A stretch of DNA of 64,000 nucleotides from Kineosporiaceae bacterium (GTDB taxonomy: Bacteria; Actinomycetota; Actinomycetes; Actinomycetales; Kineosporiaceae): contig JAEUJN010000107.1 of assembly GCA_016794595.1 (NCBI GenBank), positions 59,957-123,956 of the forward strand. Reading direction: 5' to 3'. Below the pieces are notes generated by a model that was not told the origin of the DNA, did not search any database, and worked only from the letters and a program-made list of their open reading frames with translations. The position numbers were made by a program, and so were the translations under genes. Shown here in pieces: positions 17,421 through 26,042 of the stretch (position 1 is the stretch's first letter; the number at the start of each line of letters is the position of its first letter).

Positions 17421-18407
17421 TCACGCCGCCTTCTGCAGGTGCGTCGCCACCGACTCGGCGAAGTCCGCGATCCGCGGGCCCCAGCGCGAGGCGATGTCGT
17501 CGTCCGCCGCCAGTACAGCGCCATTCTTCACCGCGGGCACGGCGGCGAACCCGGGACGCTTCGCCACCGTCGCGGCGTCCTGTTGGCAGCACTTGGTGTC
17601 GGCCAGCACGATCAGATCGGGCGCTGCGGTGACGATGTACTCGGCGGACAGCTGCGGGTACCCGCCGGCCTCGGCGGCACCCGTGGCGGCGTCCGCGATG
17701 TTGGTCAGGCCGAACTGGGTGTACAGCGAGCCGATGAAGGTCGCGCTGGTGACGCTGTAGAAGGTCTGATCCAGCTCGTGGTAGACCTTCTTGCCCTTGG
17801 CCGAGGCGGGCACGGACGCCACGGCCTTGGCGATCCGGTCCTTGGTGGTCATGACCACCTTCTCGGCGTCGTCAGCGTGGCCGGTGGCCGCGCCCAGGGT
17901 GCGCATCTGCTCGTAGGCCTCGTCCAGGTTCTTCGGGGCGGGCAACACCAGCGCGGGGATGGCGAGCTTGGTCAGCGAGGCCACCAGGCCGTTGGCGTCG
18001 TTGGTGACCACGACCAGGTCGGGCTTGTAGGCGGCGACCGCCTCGGCGTTCGGCTGGAATGCCGACAGCTTGGTTGTCGGAGCCTCGGCCGGGTGGTTCG
18101 AGTTGTCGTCGACCGCCTCGACCTGGGCGCCCGCCCCCAGGGCGAACAGCGTCTCGGTGAGGCTGGGGCCCATCACGACGATCTGCTCGGGAGCAGCCTT
18201 CAGGGTGAGCGGCCCGTTGGCACCGGTCACCGTCACGGGGAACGCAGCGGTCGGGCTGACCGCGTCCGCGGACGACGACGCGGCACCCGAGGTGGCACCG
18301 GATGCCGAAGCGCCCGTCGAGGACGAGCCGGCGCAGGCGCTCAGGGCGAGCAGGACGGGGGCGAGCAGGGCGAGGCCGAGACGGCTCCGGCGGGAACTGG
18401 GGCGCAT
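17421..18407 (-). CDS. btuF: Corrinoid-binding lipoprotein of ABC importer
   Basis: A 328-residue lipoprotein with a signal peptide ending in the lipobox LALSAC, then a low-complexity Ser/Ala tether of about 25 residues. The remaining PBP2/FecB-type domain has PEQIVVMGPSLTETLFALGAG and AAYKPDLVVVTND, the class III binding-protein signature. It is the first gene behind the cobalamin riboswitch, so it is expected to bind cobalamin or cobinamide outside the membrane. An unusual CC pair lies in ADTKCCQQD near residue 273. Confidence 0.9.
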   Translation of the reverse strand: MRPSSRRSRLGLALLAPVLLALSACAGSSSTGASASGATSGAASSSADAVSPTAAFPVTVTGANGPLTLKAAPEQIVVMGPSLTETLFALGAGAQVEAVDDNSNHPAEAPTTKLSAFQPNAEAVAAYKPDLVVVTNDANGLVASLTKLAIPALVLPAPKNLDEAYEQMRTLGAATGHADDAEKVVMTTKDRIAKAVASVPASAKGKKVYHELDQTFYSVTSATFIGSLYTQFGLTNIADAATGAAEAGGYPQLSAEYIVTAAPDLIVLADTKCCQQDAATVAKRPGFAAVPAVKNGAVLAADDDIASRWGPRIADFAESVATHLQKAA

Positions 18408-18829
18408 GAGAACTCCGCACGTGTGGGCTGGGGCGCACGCGGGTCCCTCGCCCGACGGACGACCCTCACCTCGGGGTCGAGGACGTCGACACAGGGCAGG
18501 CGACCTGGCTCGCCGATCCGGTTCCCAGGGCAGCCGAGCCGCCGAGGGTGGATCGAGCTCACAGTTGCGGGACAGCGCCGGAATCCCACCGGCTTCGCTG
18601 CTGCTGCGTCACCGAATCCACCCTGACCAGCACAGACGCTGGCGGAACGGCTCCGGCACCAGGAGGCTACCAGGGCAGGGGTGAGGGCCTGGCCCGGTTG
18701 ACTGTGCCGGGGCTCACGCCGGGGGACGAAGGTTCGTGGTCGCCGGTCCTCACCAGGAGTAGATCTGGTGAGCGAGCGATCAGGTCACTGCCCGGCCCGC
18801 CGGTGCCGGGCGAACCCTGGGGGCCGATC
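18408..18829. other. Divergent intergenic region btuF / SGNH lipoprotein
   Basis: This 422-bp stretch has no supported gene. Its centre holds the leftward cobalamin riboswitch. The right part (about 18680-18829) must carry both the riboswitch promoter and the promoter of the rightward lipoprotein gene. I see no convincing -35/-10 pair in it. Short frames across it are not supported. Confidence 0.6.
18490..18675 (-). promoter_or_regulatory. Cobalamin riboswitch (AdoCbl class)
   Basis: Read leftward, the leader contains the conserved core GCCGGTGGGATTCCGGC, followed by GCTGTCCCGCAACTGTGA (complement of about 18558-18575) and the B12 box AGCCAGGTCGCCTGCCC (complement of 18495-18511). Order and spacing match the family. 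It ends about 85 bases before the btuF start, leaving room for an expression platform. High adenosylcobalamin is expected to shut down btuFCD-cbiZ. Extents are approximate. Confidence 0.92.
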
Positions 18830-19690
18830 ATGCGAACGCTCCGAGCCCTTGTTCTCACGGCTGCCCTGCTGGCGGCCACCGCCTGCGGTGGAGGGGACAG
18901 CCCGATGATCGCGCCGTCCGCCACGACCGCCACCGCCTCGGCACCGGCGCCCACCGTGACGAAGCCCTCCCTGCTGCCCACACCATTGACCAGCAGGGTC
19001 GTGGCCGGACCGACGAAGGGAAGCGAACATCACCTCGTCTACCTCAGTGACTCCAGCGGCTGGAACGTGGCGAACGCCTACGCCTCGCTGGCCGAGGAGG
19101 CCCTCGGCGGGCGGGTGCGTGTCACGGACTGGGCGTCCGGCGGGTTGTCGATCGAGGCAGCGACCTTCCAACTCGGCCTCGCGCCCGAGGTGGTGGCCGA
19201 CGCGGACATCGTCATCGGCTACGGGAGTCCCGAGGGTGTCTCACCGGGCCTGTCCGCCGTCGGCAACCCCTGCGTCTACGGTGATCGCTCCGCGCCCCTG
19301 CCGCCCGGCGCCGAGGACTGGAGTCCCTACGAGTCGGCGTTGACCGAGTTCTACCAACAGGTCTGGCGGCTACGACAGGGCAAGCCGACAGTCGTCATCG
19401 CCTTCGATCTCTATGTCCCGGTGATCAGTGAGTACCGGGCAGCGGGAACCGAGCAGATGTGCCGGGAGTACTTCGAGGGGTTCTCCGGGGCCATCCGCCG
19501 TGCCGCGACGGCCAACGGTTTCACCTTCGTCTCGGTCTACGACGCGCTCAACGGACCTCTTCACGACCAGGATCCGCGCGCCCTCGGCTACATCGGTGAC
19601 GACGGCGTGCACACCACCGACAAGGGTGCCCAGAGGATCGCCCGGGCGCTGGCCGCGGCGGGGTTCACCTGGGTCACCACCACGGTGTAG
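18830..19690 (+). CDS. SGNH/GDSL-type hydrolase lipoprotein
   Basis: The ATG at 18830 gives 286 residues. The signal peptide ends in a lipobox (LLAATAC), so it is a membrane-anchored extracellular lipoprotein, followed by an Ala/Thr/Pro tether. YLSDSSGWNVANAYA is a plausible block I with the nucleophile Ser, and GDDGVHTTDKGAQRIA is a typical block V with Asp and His in a DxxH arrangement. An esterase or acyl-hydrolase role outside the cell is likely. No strong Shine-Dalgarno is present. It is divergent from the riboswitch operon. Confidence 0.75.
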   Translation: MRTLRALVLTAALLAATACGGGDSPMIAPSATTATASAPAPTVTKPSLLPTPLTSRVVAGPTKGSEHHLVYLSDSSGWNVANAYASLAEEALGGRVRVTDWASGGLSIEAATFQLGLAPEVVADADIVIGYGSPEGVSPGLSAVGNPCVYGDRSAPLPPGAEDWSPYESALTEFYQQVWRLRQGKPTVVIAFDLYVPVISEYRAAGTEQMCREYFEGFSGAIRRAATANGFTFVSVYDALNGPLHDQDPRALGYIGDDGVHTTDKGAQRIARALAAAGFTWVTTTV

Positions 19691-19698
19691 GCCGCAGG

Positions 19699-20100
19699 TC
19701 AGCCGAGCAGGAAGGTCAGCCGCACCTGACGGACGGCGTTGTCGACGTTGGGGTCGACCAGCACGATGCTCTGCCAGGTTCCGAGGGCAGGGACCCCCGC
19801 ATCCACCGGGATGCTCAGGGACGGCGAGACGAAGGCCGGCATCACGTGGTCACCGCCGTGACCCGTCGACCCGTGGCGATGACGGTAGATGTCCTGGCGC
19901 GGCAGCAACCGCGCGAGCGCCTCCGCCAGATCCGACTCCGTCCCCGAGCCGGTCTCGATCAGTGCCACGCCCGCGGTGGCATGCGGGACGAACACGTGCA
20001 CCAGGCCGTCCCCCCGGCCCCGGCAGAACGCGGTGACCTCGTCGGTCAGGTCGGTGACCAGCCGCCGTCCGGTGCTCACCCGAAGGTCCACGCGATCCAC
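19699..20100 (-). CDS. yjbQ: YjbQ/UPF0047 family protein
   Basis: About 133 residues. The core VHVFVPHATAGVALIETG, a His-rich RHRHGSTGHGGDHVMPAF and the terminal GTWQSIVLVDPN are diagnostic of the YjbQ family, which has weak thiamine-phosphate synthase activity in E. coli; its physiological role is unsettled. GTG 20100 is preferred because TAGGGT lies seven bases upstream and no Shine-Dalgarno is present; a GTG at 20109 overlaps that hexamer. The gene lies 65 bp downstream of the CvnD gene on the same strand. Confidence 0.88.
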   Translation of the reverse strand: MDRVDLRVSTGRRLVTDLTDEVTAFCRGRGDGLVHVFVPHATAGVALIETGSGTESDLAEALARLLPRQDIYRHRHGSTGHGGDHVMPAFVSPSLSIPVDAGVPALGTWQSIVLVDPNVDNAVRQVRLTFLLG

Positions 20101-20107
20101 GAGGACC

Positions 20108-20113
20108 ACCCTA
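20108..20113 (-). promoter_or_regulatory. -10 element for leaderless yjbQ
   Basis: TAGGGT on the minus strand, seven bases before GTG 20100. Confidence 0.45.
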
Positions 20114-20165
20114 GGTGAGGCCCCCCGGCCCGGCCATCGGCCGGCCACCCCCGGTGAGACCCGGA

Positions 20166-20801
20166 TCAGCCGCGCTGCATCGCGTGCCGCACCAGCGAGA
20201 CCAGGGCCTGCTTCGTGGCCGCCCGCGTCCGGGCGTCGGTGTACATCATCGGGACGTCGGGTGAGATCGACAGTGCCTCGCGCACGTCGTCCAGGGTGTG
20301 GCGGGCCACCCCGTTGAAGCAGTTCACCGCGACCACGAACGGAATCTGCCGGGACTCGAAGTAGTCGACCGCCGGGAAGCACTGGTCGAGCCGCTCGGTG
20401 TCCACCAGCACGACGCTGCCGATCGCACCGCGCACCAGGTCGTCCCACATGAACAGGAACCGGTCCTGTCCTGGGGTCCCGAACAGGTACAGCCACAGAT
20501 TGCCGGGCAGGGCGATCCGGCCGAAGTCCATGGCCACCGTGGTGGTGAGCTTGGCGGCTGTTGCCGCGCCGGCGTGGTCGATCCCCAGCGAGTGCTCGGT
20601 CATCGCCGCCTCGGTGGAGAGCGGCTCGATGTCCGAGATCGAGGAGATGAACGTGGTCTTGCCGACCGCGAATCCCCCGGCCACCACGATCTTGACCACG
20701 GTCGGCGGGGCCGGCCGGCTGCTCGCGGCGTGACGGGGCGCCGGCGGCAGCACCGCCCTCGCCGGGCCGGTGGAGGCCACGTCAGAGTGCACAGATGCCA
20801 T
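20166..20801 (-). CDS. cvnD: Conservon GTP-binding protein CvnD
   Basis: About 211 residues from ATG 20801 (GGAG ten bases upstream; GTG 20810 is also possible). It is a small Ras/MglA-like GTPase with P-loop GGFAVGKTT, a G3-like LFGTPGQDRF and VAVNCF in place of the NKxD motif, as is usual for CvnD proteins. It is the last member of a CvnA-B-C-D operon, a bacterial analogue of a receptor/G-protein module tied to development and metabolism in actinomycetes. Its start overlaps the DUF742 gene by 20 bp. Confidence 0.93.
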   Translation of the reverse strand: MASVHSDVASTGPARAVLPPAPRHAASSRPAPPTVVKIVVAGGFAVGKTTFISSISDIEPLSTEAAMTEHSLGIDHAGAATAAKLTTTVAMDFGRIALPGNLWLYLFGTPGQDRFLFMWDDLVRGAIGSVVLVDTERLDQCFPAVDYFESRQIPFVVAVNCFNGVARHTLDDVREALSISPDVPMMYTDARTRAATKQALVSLVRHAMQRG

Positions 20802-21165
20802 CGAGGACACTCTCCAGCAGGCTCATCGACGGGACGGCGGAGCTCTCACCCGGGGTGCTGCCCAGGCCGTGGACCGACAGCAGGCCGGCAGCCTCCAGAT
20901 CACCGACCAGCACCCGGACGACGCCGACCGGCAGCCGGGTGCGGGCGGACAACTCGGCCACCGAGACGAAGCCGCCCGCGGCCAGGGCCAGCAGGTCCCG
21001 CTCCTCCGGGGTGCGGCCCGACGGACTGGCCGCCAACGCCTCGACCAACGCCTCCAGCGGCAGATCGCCTGTGACGGAACGGGTTCGGCCCCCGGTCAGG
21101 GTATAGGGCCGGACGTCGGGCGCCGGCTGCTCGTCCGGCCTGCCGGGGACTGACCGGCTCATCAC
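20782..21165 (-). CDS. cvnC: DUF742 conservon protein CvnC
   Basis: A 127-residue DUF742 protein with the signature RPYTLTGGRT near residue 18 and a winged-helix-like LVSVAELSARTRLPVGVVRVLVGDL region. Its ATG overlaps the stop of the roadblock gene (ATGA, 21162-21165). In the conservon module it is thought to connect the sensor and roadblock proteins to the GTPase. Confidence 0.93.
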   Translation of the reverse strand: MMSRSVPGRPDEQPAPDVRPYTLTGGRTRSVTGDLPLEALVEALAASPSGRTPEERDLLALAAGGFVSVAELSARTRLPVGVVRVLVGDLEAAGLLSVHGLGSTPGESSAVPSMSLLESVLDGICAL

Positions 21166-21611
21166 CCACCCACCACGGTGCGCACCGGACCGGCGATCGG
21201 CAGCTGAGACCTCAACTGCGACACCAGCTGTGGAGTCAGGCTCGCCTCGGCCCGGGCCACCAGCAAGGCCATCTCGTAGCCGATCAGCCCGATGTCACAG
21301 CCGGCATCGGCGATGACGGCGAGCACCGAGCCGTCCGAGATGCTCATCAACACCAGGAACACCTCGTCCATCTCCACCACGGCCTGACGCACCTCCCCGG
21401 CGCGCAGGTGCCGGGCGGCTCCCCGGGTGAGGCTGGACAGGCCGGCGACCACGGCGGCCAACTGGTCGCCGCTGGTGCGATCGAGCTCGCTCGACATGGC
21501 CATCAGCAGGCCGTCGGCCGAGACCGCCAACGCATGCCTGGCCCCCGGCACCGTCCGGACGTGGTTGTCCAGCAACCAGGCGACGTTGACGCCGTCCTCC
21601 ATCGGATTCAC
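21162..21611 (-). CDS. cvnB: Roadblock/LC7 domain protein CvnB
   Basis: A 149-residue roadblock/LC7 protein. It contains VPGARHALAVSADGLLMAMSS and a central VVEMDEVFLVLMSISDGSVLAVIA sheet typical of these GTPase-regulating dimers. The GTG start at 21611 overlaps the cvnA stop (GTGA), with AGGAG inside the cvnA end. It probably acts as a regulator of CvnD. Confidence 0.93.
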   Translation of the reverse strand: MNPMEDGVNVAWLLDNHVRTVPGARHALAVSADGLLMAMSSELDRTSGDQLAAVVAGLSSLTRGAARHLRAGEVRQAVVEMDEVFLVLMSISDGSVLAVIADAGCDIGLIGYEMALLVARAEASLTPQLVSQLRSQLPIAGPVRTVVGG

Positions 21612-24600
21612 ATCTGCTCCTGCGGGGTGGGAACGGGATGGGCGGGATCACTGTCGAGGGCAGTGGGGTTCGGGGCGGGCCCGGTCGGTGTGTCGGCGTC
21701 CGGGGTCGCGGCGGGAGGGGCGGTCCATCTCTGGCCGGCCCTGGCACTTCTGACCCCGCGGGAGAAGCCGGACATCAGGCTGCGCACGGTGTCCGCGCTC
21801 CGGGCCGGACGCTGCAGGGAGGGGCCGGGACGGGAGGGCCCGGCGGCAGGTGCGGATTGTGCAGCGAAGGGCGGTTCGGGGACCGCTGTCGGCACCTGGA
21901 CCGTTGTCGTCGCCGGGGCCGCGATCGGCATCGGGCCCGCGATCGGCGTCGGGTCGGCCGGCGGGGCGGGTGTGATCGACGGCTCGGGGGCGTCGTGGGC
22001 CGGCGCTGCAGGGACTCGGCGAGCCAGGGACGCGGGCGAGCCGGGTTCGACCTCGGGCCGGTAGGACGCCAGCATGCTGAGCTCGCTCAGCGCGGTGGAG
22101 GCCAACTCGGCCTGTGCAGCGGTGCGCGCGCGACGGTCCGCGGCCGGGTCCGGGGACTGCTGCGGCCAGTGCTGCGCGGCCTGATCCGACCGATCCACCT
22201 GACCCGCCACCCGATCCGCCACCTGATCCTGCAGCTGGTCGGGCAACTGGTCGGGCCGGTGCTCCGCGCCTCGCCCCTGGACCGGCATGCCGGGCAACAA
22301 GGGTGCGATGGCCTGCTCGGTGACCGCGACCGGACGGGGGCTGCGGGCCCACCTGCCCAGTCGCGACCAGGAGAAGCCTGCCGGCGGGCGGTGGGGCAGG
22401 ACGTCCATGGTGGCCGGCATCATCAGCGCAGGGACCGGGGGCACCCCCCCGGTGGGCCCCGCCGGAGGGGTGGGGACGCCCGTCGGAGCCCCCGAGGGAG
22501 CTGGGTCGAGCAGTTCCTCCGGAGGTGGAGGGACGGCCCAGTGTCCGGAGAGGTCGGAGGGCAACTGGAGCCCGTATCCCACCGGCGTGAGGGGTGGGGT
22601 CGCGGGGTCGGGGCCGGCGGTGGGCGGCGGCGTGGGGACGGCGTCGTCCGGCGGGGGCAGCGGCGCGAGTGGGGCGAGGTCGCGGGGCACCGCAGGGGCG
22701 GCCTCGAGCGGGGGCGGCGGGATGCGCAGGCCCGAGGGCAGGACGCCGTCCGGCAGGTGCATGCCGTATTCGGCGGGTTGAGGCACGGGTGGTGTGGCGA
22801 CCGGGGGACGGCGACGCCGAGGCAGCGGCCGCGGCGCCTGCTCGCCGCCGGGCTGGACCTCGGGGTCGGCCACGGCGGGCGGCTGCTCCGGCCGGGGCTG
22901 GGGCGGGGGTGCCGGCCGCGCCGGCAACGGCTCCGGCAAGGACTCCTGCACCGGGCCCGGCAACGGTTCCGGCAAGGGCCCCGGCAAGGGTTGCGGCAGA
23001 GGCTCCGGCTGCTCCGGGAGGGGCTCCGGCTCCCCCGGCTGCTCGATCGCGGTCACGTCGATCTGGGTGATCTCGCCCGTCGAGGACGGCGTCGACCCCT
23101 CCACGAACACCACTGCGGGCAACTCGACGACGGCCACCGTGCCGCTGCCCTGACCGTGTTCGAGCCACACCCGGGCGCCGAGCCGGGCCGACAGCCTGGC
23201 CACCACGTGCAGTCCCAGCCGCTGGGTCGCCGAACCCTGCACCGGCACCAGCACCGAGGACTCGGCGTCCGCCAGTCGTTCGTTCGCCTCCGCCAGGTCC
23301 TCGGCGGACAGCCCCAGGCCCTTGTCGATCACCCGGACCTGAACCCCCCTGGCCGCCCCGGTCGTGGTCACCACAACCGTGGCCGCCGGGTCGGAGAAGT
23401 TGGTGGCGTTCTCGATCAACTCGGCGATCAGGTGGGCGGCCGGCAGGCTGAGGTGGGCGACGACCAGCGGGTTGAGGGTGACCGACAACCGGACCCGCTC
23501 GTAGTGTTCGACCTCGCCGATCGCTGCCCGGATCACGTCCGACACCGGCATCGAGGAGCGGGCACGGCGTCCGGACTCGATCCCTGCCAGGACGAGCAGG
23601 CTCTCGGCGTTGCGCCGCATCCGCGTGGCCAGGTGGTCGAGCCGGAAGAGGTTCTGCAGCGCGTCGGGGTCCTCCTCGCCGCGCTCGAGCGTGTCGATGA
23701 AGGACAGCTGGCGAGCCAACAGCACCTGATTGCGCCGGGCGACGTTGACGAACGCATCGGCCAGGGCCGCGCGCAGGCGGGCCTGTGCGTGCGCGATCTC
23801 GATCACCGTTCCCTGGACGTCGGCGAACGCGGTCGCCACCGCACCCACCTCGTCGGTGCCGGTGCGGTCCACCGAGGGCAACTCGACCGTCTCGGCCCCT
23901 CGCATCGAGATCGCCTCGACCGCGGCGGGGAGCTCGTCGCGGGTGCGGGTGGTGACCTCGGCCAGCCGGCGCAGGGGGGCGGTGATCCGGCGGGACTGCA
24001 TCAGGGCCAGCAGCACCATGAGGCCGACCAGGGTCACGGCCGAGCCGGCGACCAGGGCCACGGTCAGGGTCGCGCTCTCGGCCGAGGAGTCCGCCTCGCT
24101 CGCCGCCTCGGCGGCCACCGCGTGGGAGAGCCGTCGCAGGGCATCGACTTGTTCCGAGCCGACCGATGTCCACACCTCGGGGGAGACGGTGATCCGGTCA
24201 CCGGCGCTGCTCTGGAGCCGTTCGGCCAGGTCGACGAAGGCCGCGGTCGCTGCGGCGGCCTGCTGCTGGAGCCGGGCATCGACCACGCTGCCCCCGACCC
24301 GGAAGGCGGCGGTCGCCCGGGAGTGATCGGCCAGGGCCACCGACAGCTGAGCCTGCCGGGCAGCCGACGCCTCGCCGGCACGGACCGAGTCCAGGCCGAC
24401 CAGGTGCGCCGTGGCAGCGGCCTCCATGGCCCGGTTGAGCATGGTCGCGCTGGTGAAGCGGCGGGCCAGGGCCCGGTCGGTCAGGAGCTCACCGACCGCT
24501 CCGGCCAGCTCCACGTCCGCCTCGATGATCGCCGCGTAGCCGGCCCGGGCCTCGTCGACGGGCGCCCCGCCGTCCACCTGGGCCCGCACCTCGCGCACCC

Positions 24601-24955
24601 GGGCGTGGGCGTTCTGCAGGTCCTGCACCAGATCGGCCGCCTCGGGCGAGACGTCGGCCACCCGGCTGGCGCGCAGCGCGCTGGTCAGCGCCACGAGGTC
24701 GCGGTCGGCCTCGAGACGGACGGCGCGCAGGTCGGCGAGCTGGTCGGCAGAGGTGGAGACCAGGCGTTCCCGCTGCAACGCGGTGATGGCGGTCGCCACC
24801 GGGTCCTGCGCCTCGGCGAAGGCCCCGATCGTGCGGGCGAGTTGTGCCTGCCTCAGCGCGCCGAGGGTCTGGGTGCCCGCCGCGACGGCGAGCACGGCCA
24901 CGGGCAGCGCGAGCACGGTCAGGACCTTCCACCGAATGCCCAGCTGCCGACGCAT
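21608..24955 (-). CDS. cvnA: Conservon sensor histidine-kinase-like protein CvnA
   Basis: ATG 24955 with GAGGGG upstream gives 1115 residues. Order: a first membrane helix (about 8-30); an extracellular helical nitrate/sulfonate-sensor-like domain (about 35-300); a second helix; HAMP (SRRITAPLRRLAEV, near 320); a DHp-like RLDHLATRMRRN; and an HATPase domain with N-box ELIENATNFSDP near 510, DKGLGLS and RLGLHVVARLSARLGARVWLEH. After about residue 635 a Pro-rich tail of nearly 500 residues includes degenerate PEPLP/PGPLP repeats (about 22915-23035). Catalytic motifs look intact, but CvnA proteins usually lack a partner response regulator, and none is seen here. Confidence 0.92.
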   Translation of the reverse strand: MRRQLGIRWKVLTVLALPVAVLAVAAGTQTLGALRQAQLARTIGAFAEAQDPVATAITALQRERLVSTSADQLADLRAVRLEADRDLVALTSALRASRVADVSPEAADLVQDLQNAHARVREVRAQVDGGAPVDEARAGYAAIIEADVELAGAVGELLTDRALARRFTSATMLNRAMEAAATAHLVGLDSVRAGEASAARQAQLSVALADHSRATAAFRVGGSVVDARLQQQAAAATAAFVDLAERLQSSAGDRITVSPEVWTSVGSEQVDALRRLSHAVAAEAASEADSSAESATLTVALVAGSAVTLVGLMVLLALMQSRRITAPLRRLAEVTTRTRDELPAAVEAISMRGAETVELPSVDRTGTDEVGAVATAFADVQGTVIEIAHAQARLRAALADAFVNVARRNQVLLARQLSFIDTLERGEEDPDALQNLFRLDHLATRMRRNAESLLVLAGIESGRRARSSMPVSDVIRAAIGEVEHYERVRLSVTLNPLVVAHLSLPAAHLIAELIENATNFSDPAATVVVTTTGAARGVQVRVIDKGLGLSAEDLAEANERLADAESSVLVPVQGSATQRLGLHVVARLSARLGARVWLEHGQGSGTVAVVELPAVVFVEGSTPSSTGEITQIDVTAIEQPGEPEPLPEQPEPLPQPLPGPLPEPLPGPVQESLPEPLPARPAPPPQPRPEQPPAVADPEVQPGGEQAPRPLPRRRRPPVATPPVPQPAEYGMHLPDGVLPSGLRIPPPPLEAAPAVPRDLAPLAPLPPPDDAVPTPPPTAGPDPATPPLTPVGYGLQLPSDLSGHWAVPPPPEELLDPAPSGAPTGVPTPPAGPTGGVPPVPALMMPATMDVLPHRPPAGFSWSRLGRWARSPRPVAVTEQAIAPLLPGMPVQGRGAEHRPDQLPDQLQDQVADRVAGQVDRSDQAAQHWPQQSPDPAADRRARTAAQAELASTALSELSMLASYRPEVEPGSPASLARRVPAAPAHDAPEPSITPAPPADPTPIAGPMPIAAPATTTVQVPTAVPEPPFAAQSAPAAGPSRPGPSLQRPARSADTVRSLMSGFSRGVRSARAGQRWTAPPAATPDADTPTGPAPNPTALDSDPAHPVPTPQEQM

Positions 24956-25128
24956 CGCGTCCCCTCGTGTCCCTGTGTCCCGGCCGTCCGTCCCGTTCCA
25001 GCGCCCGTCACTGTTTCGGCGGACACGGCCGCCCGATGCACCCCGGGCCGGGGATGTCACCTGTTCGCCGGACTCAGGCGGCGGCCACCGACACGCCGCG
25101 TGGTCACCGGCGCGGCACACTGCTCCTC

Positions 25129-25815
25129 ATGAGCGCTTCCGGAGCAGCCGCGCGGCGTCCGGCCGGGTGCGCCCTGATCGTGCTGGCAGGTGGGCGCTCG
25201 ACCCGCTGGGCAGGGCAGGACAAGACCGCCCAACGGCTGGCCGGCCGTACGGTGCTGGCCCACGCCGTGGCCGAGGCTCTCGACGGCGCGGCGCACGCCA
25301 CCCCGGGCCCGGTGGTGGTGGTGGCCCCCGCCGACCATCCCGCGCGCGCGGAGGTCGACCGCTTGCATCCCGACATCTGCTGGACCCTCGAGCGGCCCGC
25401 CGGTGGCGGCCCGGTCGCCGGGCTCGCGGCCGGGCTGGAGGCGTTGCCGCACGAGCAGACCCCGCCGGTCGTCGTCCTGGTCGCCGGGGACATGCCGTCC
25501 ACCGCGGCGGCCGTGCGGCGGCTGCTCGGCGCGCTGGCTCGGTGCGGGGCCGAGGTGGACGCCGTGGTCGGCTGCGATCAGGACGGCGTCCGGCAGCCCT
25601 TGCTCGGCGCCTACCGGCGGCGCCCGCTGAGTGAGGTGGTGATCGCCTCCCCACCCAGGGGCCGATCGATGCGGGCGGTGCTCGGGGAACTGACCGTCCG
25701 GGAGGTCGAGATCTCGCAGCGCGAGGGCCTGGACCTGGACACGCCCCACACGCTGGACGTGGCCCGGAGGGTGCTGACGGATGTCGACTTTCAGCCGATC
25801 GAAAGGACGCCTTGA
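25129..25815 (+). CDS. mobA: Molybdenum cofactor guanylyltransferase-like protein
   Basis: ATG 25129 gives 228 residues. The nucleotidyltransferase signature LAGGRSTRWAGQDK fits the LxGGxSxRxGxDK of MobA-type enzymes, with a metal-binding VAGDMP near residue 120 and QPLLGAYRR later. MobA transfers GMP to molybdopterin. No other molybdenum gene is in the window, so another small-molecule NTP transferase is possible. It is divergent from cvnA. No Shine-Dalgarno is present; CACACT lies seven bases before the ATG. Confidence 0.8.
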   Translation: MSASGAAARRPAGCALIVLAGGRSTRWAGQDKTAQRLAGRTVLAHAVAEALDGAAHATPGPVVVVAPADHPARAEVDRLHPDICWTLERPAGGGPVAGLAAGLEALPHEQTPPVVVLVAGDMPSTAAAVRRLLGALARCGAEVDAVVGCDQDGVRQPLLGAYRRRPLSEVVIASPPRGRSMRAVLGELTVREVEISQREGLDLDTPHTLDVARRVLTDVDFQPIERTP

Positions 25816-25852
25816 CGCTGCTTTGACGAGGGGCGGCCTAGGTTCATCCGCA

Positions 25853-25869
25853 CTTGCCTCCGAGGCAAG
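25853..25869. repeat. Small hairpin after mobA-like gene
   Basis: CTTGCCT/AGGCAAG is a perfect 7-bp stem with a 3-base loop, 38 bp after the stop. It could be a weak terminator; no T-run follows. Confidence 0.35.
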
Positions 25870-26029
25870 GCCGAGACCTGGGGTCACCCCCCCGACCCGG
25901 GGCCACGGCGTACCGCGTCGCTGCCGGCCACCCCTGAGTCCGGCAGTGGCGCGGTTCTCTCGTTTGCGCGACTCTCTCGTTCCGCGTTCTGCGCAGGGCC
26001 CGACCTCACCCCCAGCGTCGGGGGTGTTC

Positions 26030-26035
26030 TAGATT
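26030..26035 (+). promoter_or_regulatory. -10 element for leaderless quinone oxidoreductase
   Basis: TAGATT, seven bases before the ATG at 26043; there is no Shine-Dalgarno between them. Confidence 0.55.
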
Positions 26036-26042
26036 CCCTGGC

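Noticed and set aside
21638..25132. 1164-codon open frame on the + strand
   Set aside because: It lies antisense to cvnA, cvnA has full domain content, and the translated frame is His/Arg/Gly/Gln-rich without motifs: a GC-bias shadow.
25812..25845. TTGACG repeats with TAGGTT after the mobA-like gene
   Set aside because: Spacings of 21 and 10 do not fit a promoter, and TAGATT at 26030 explains the next gene's start.
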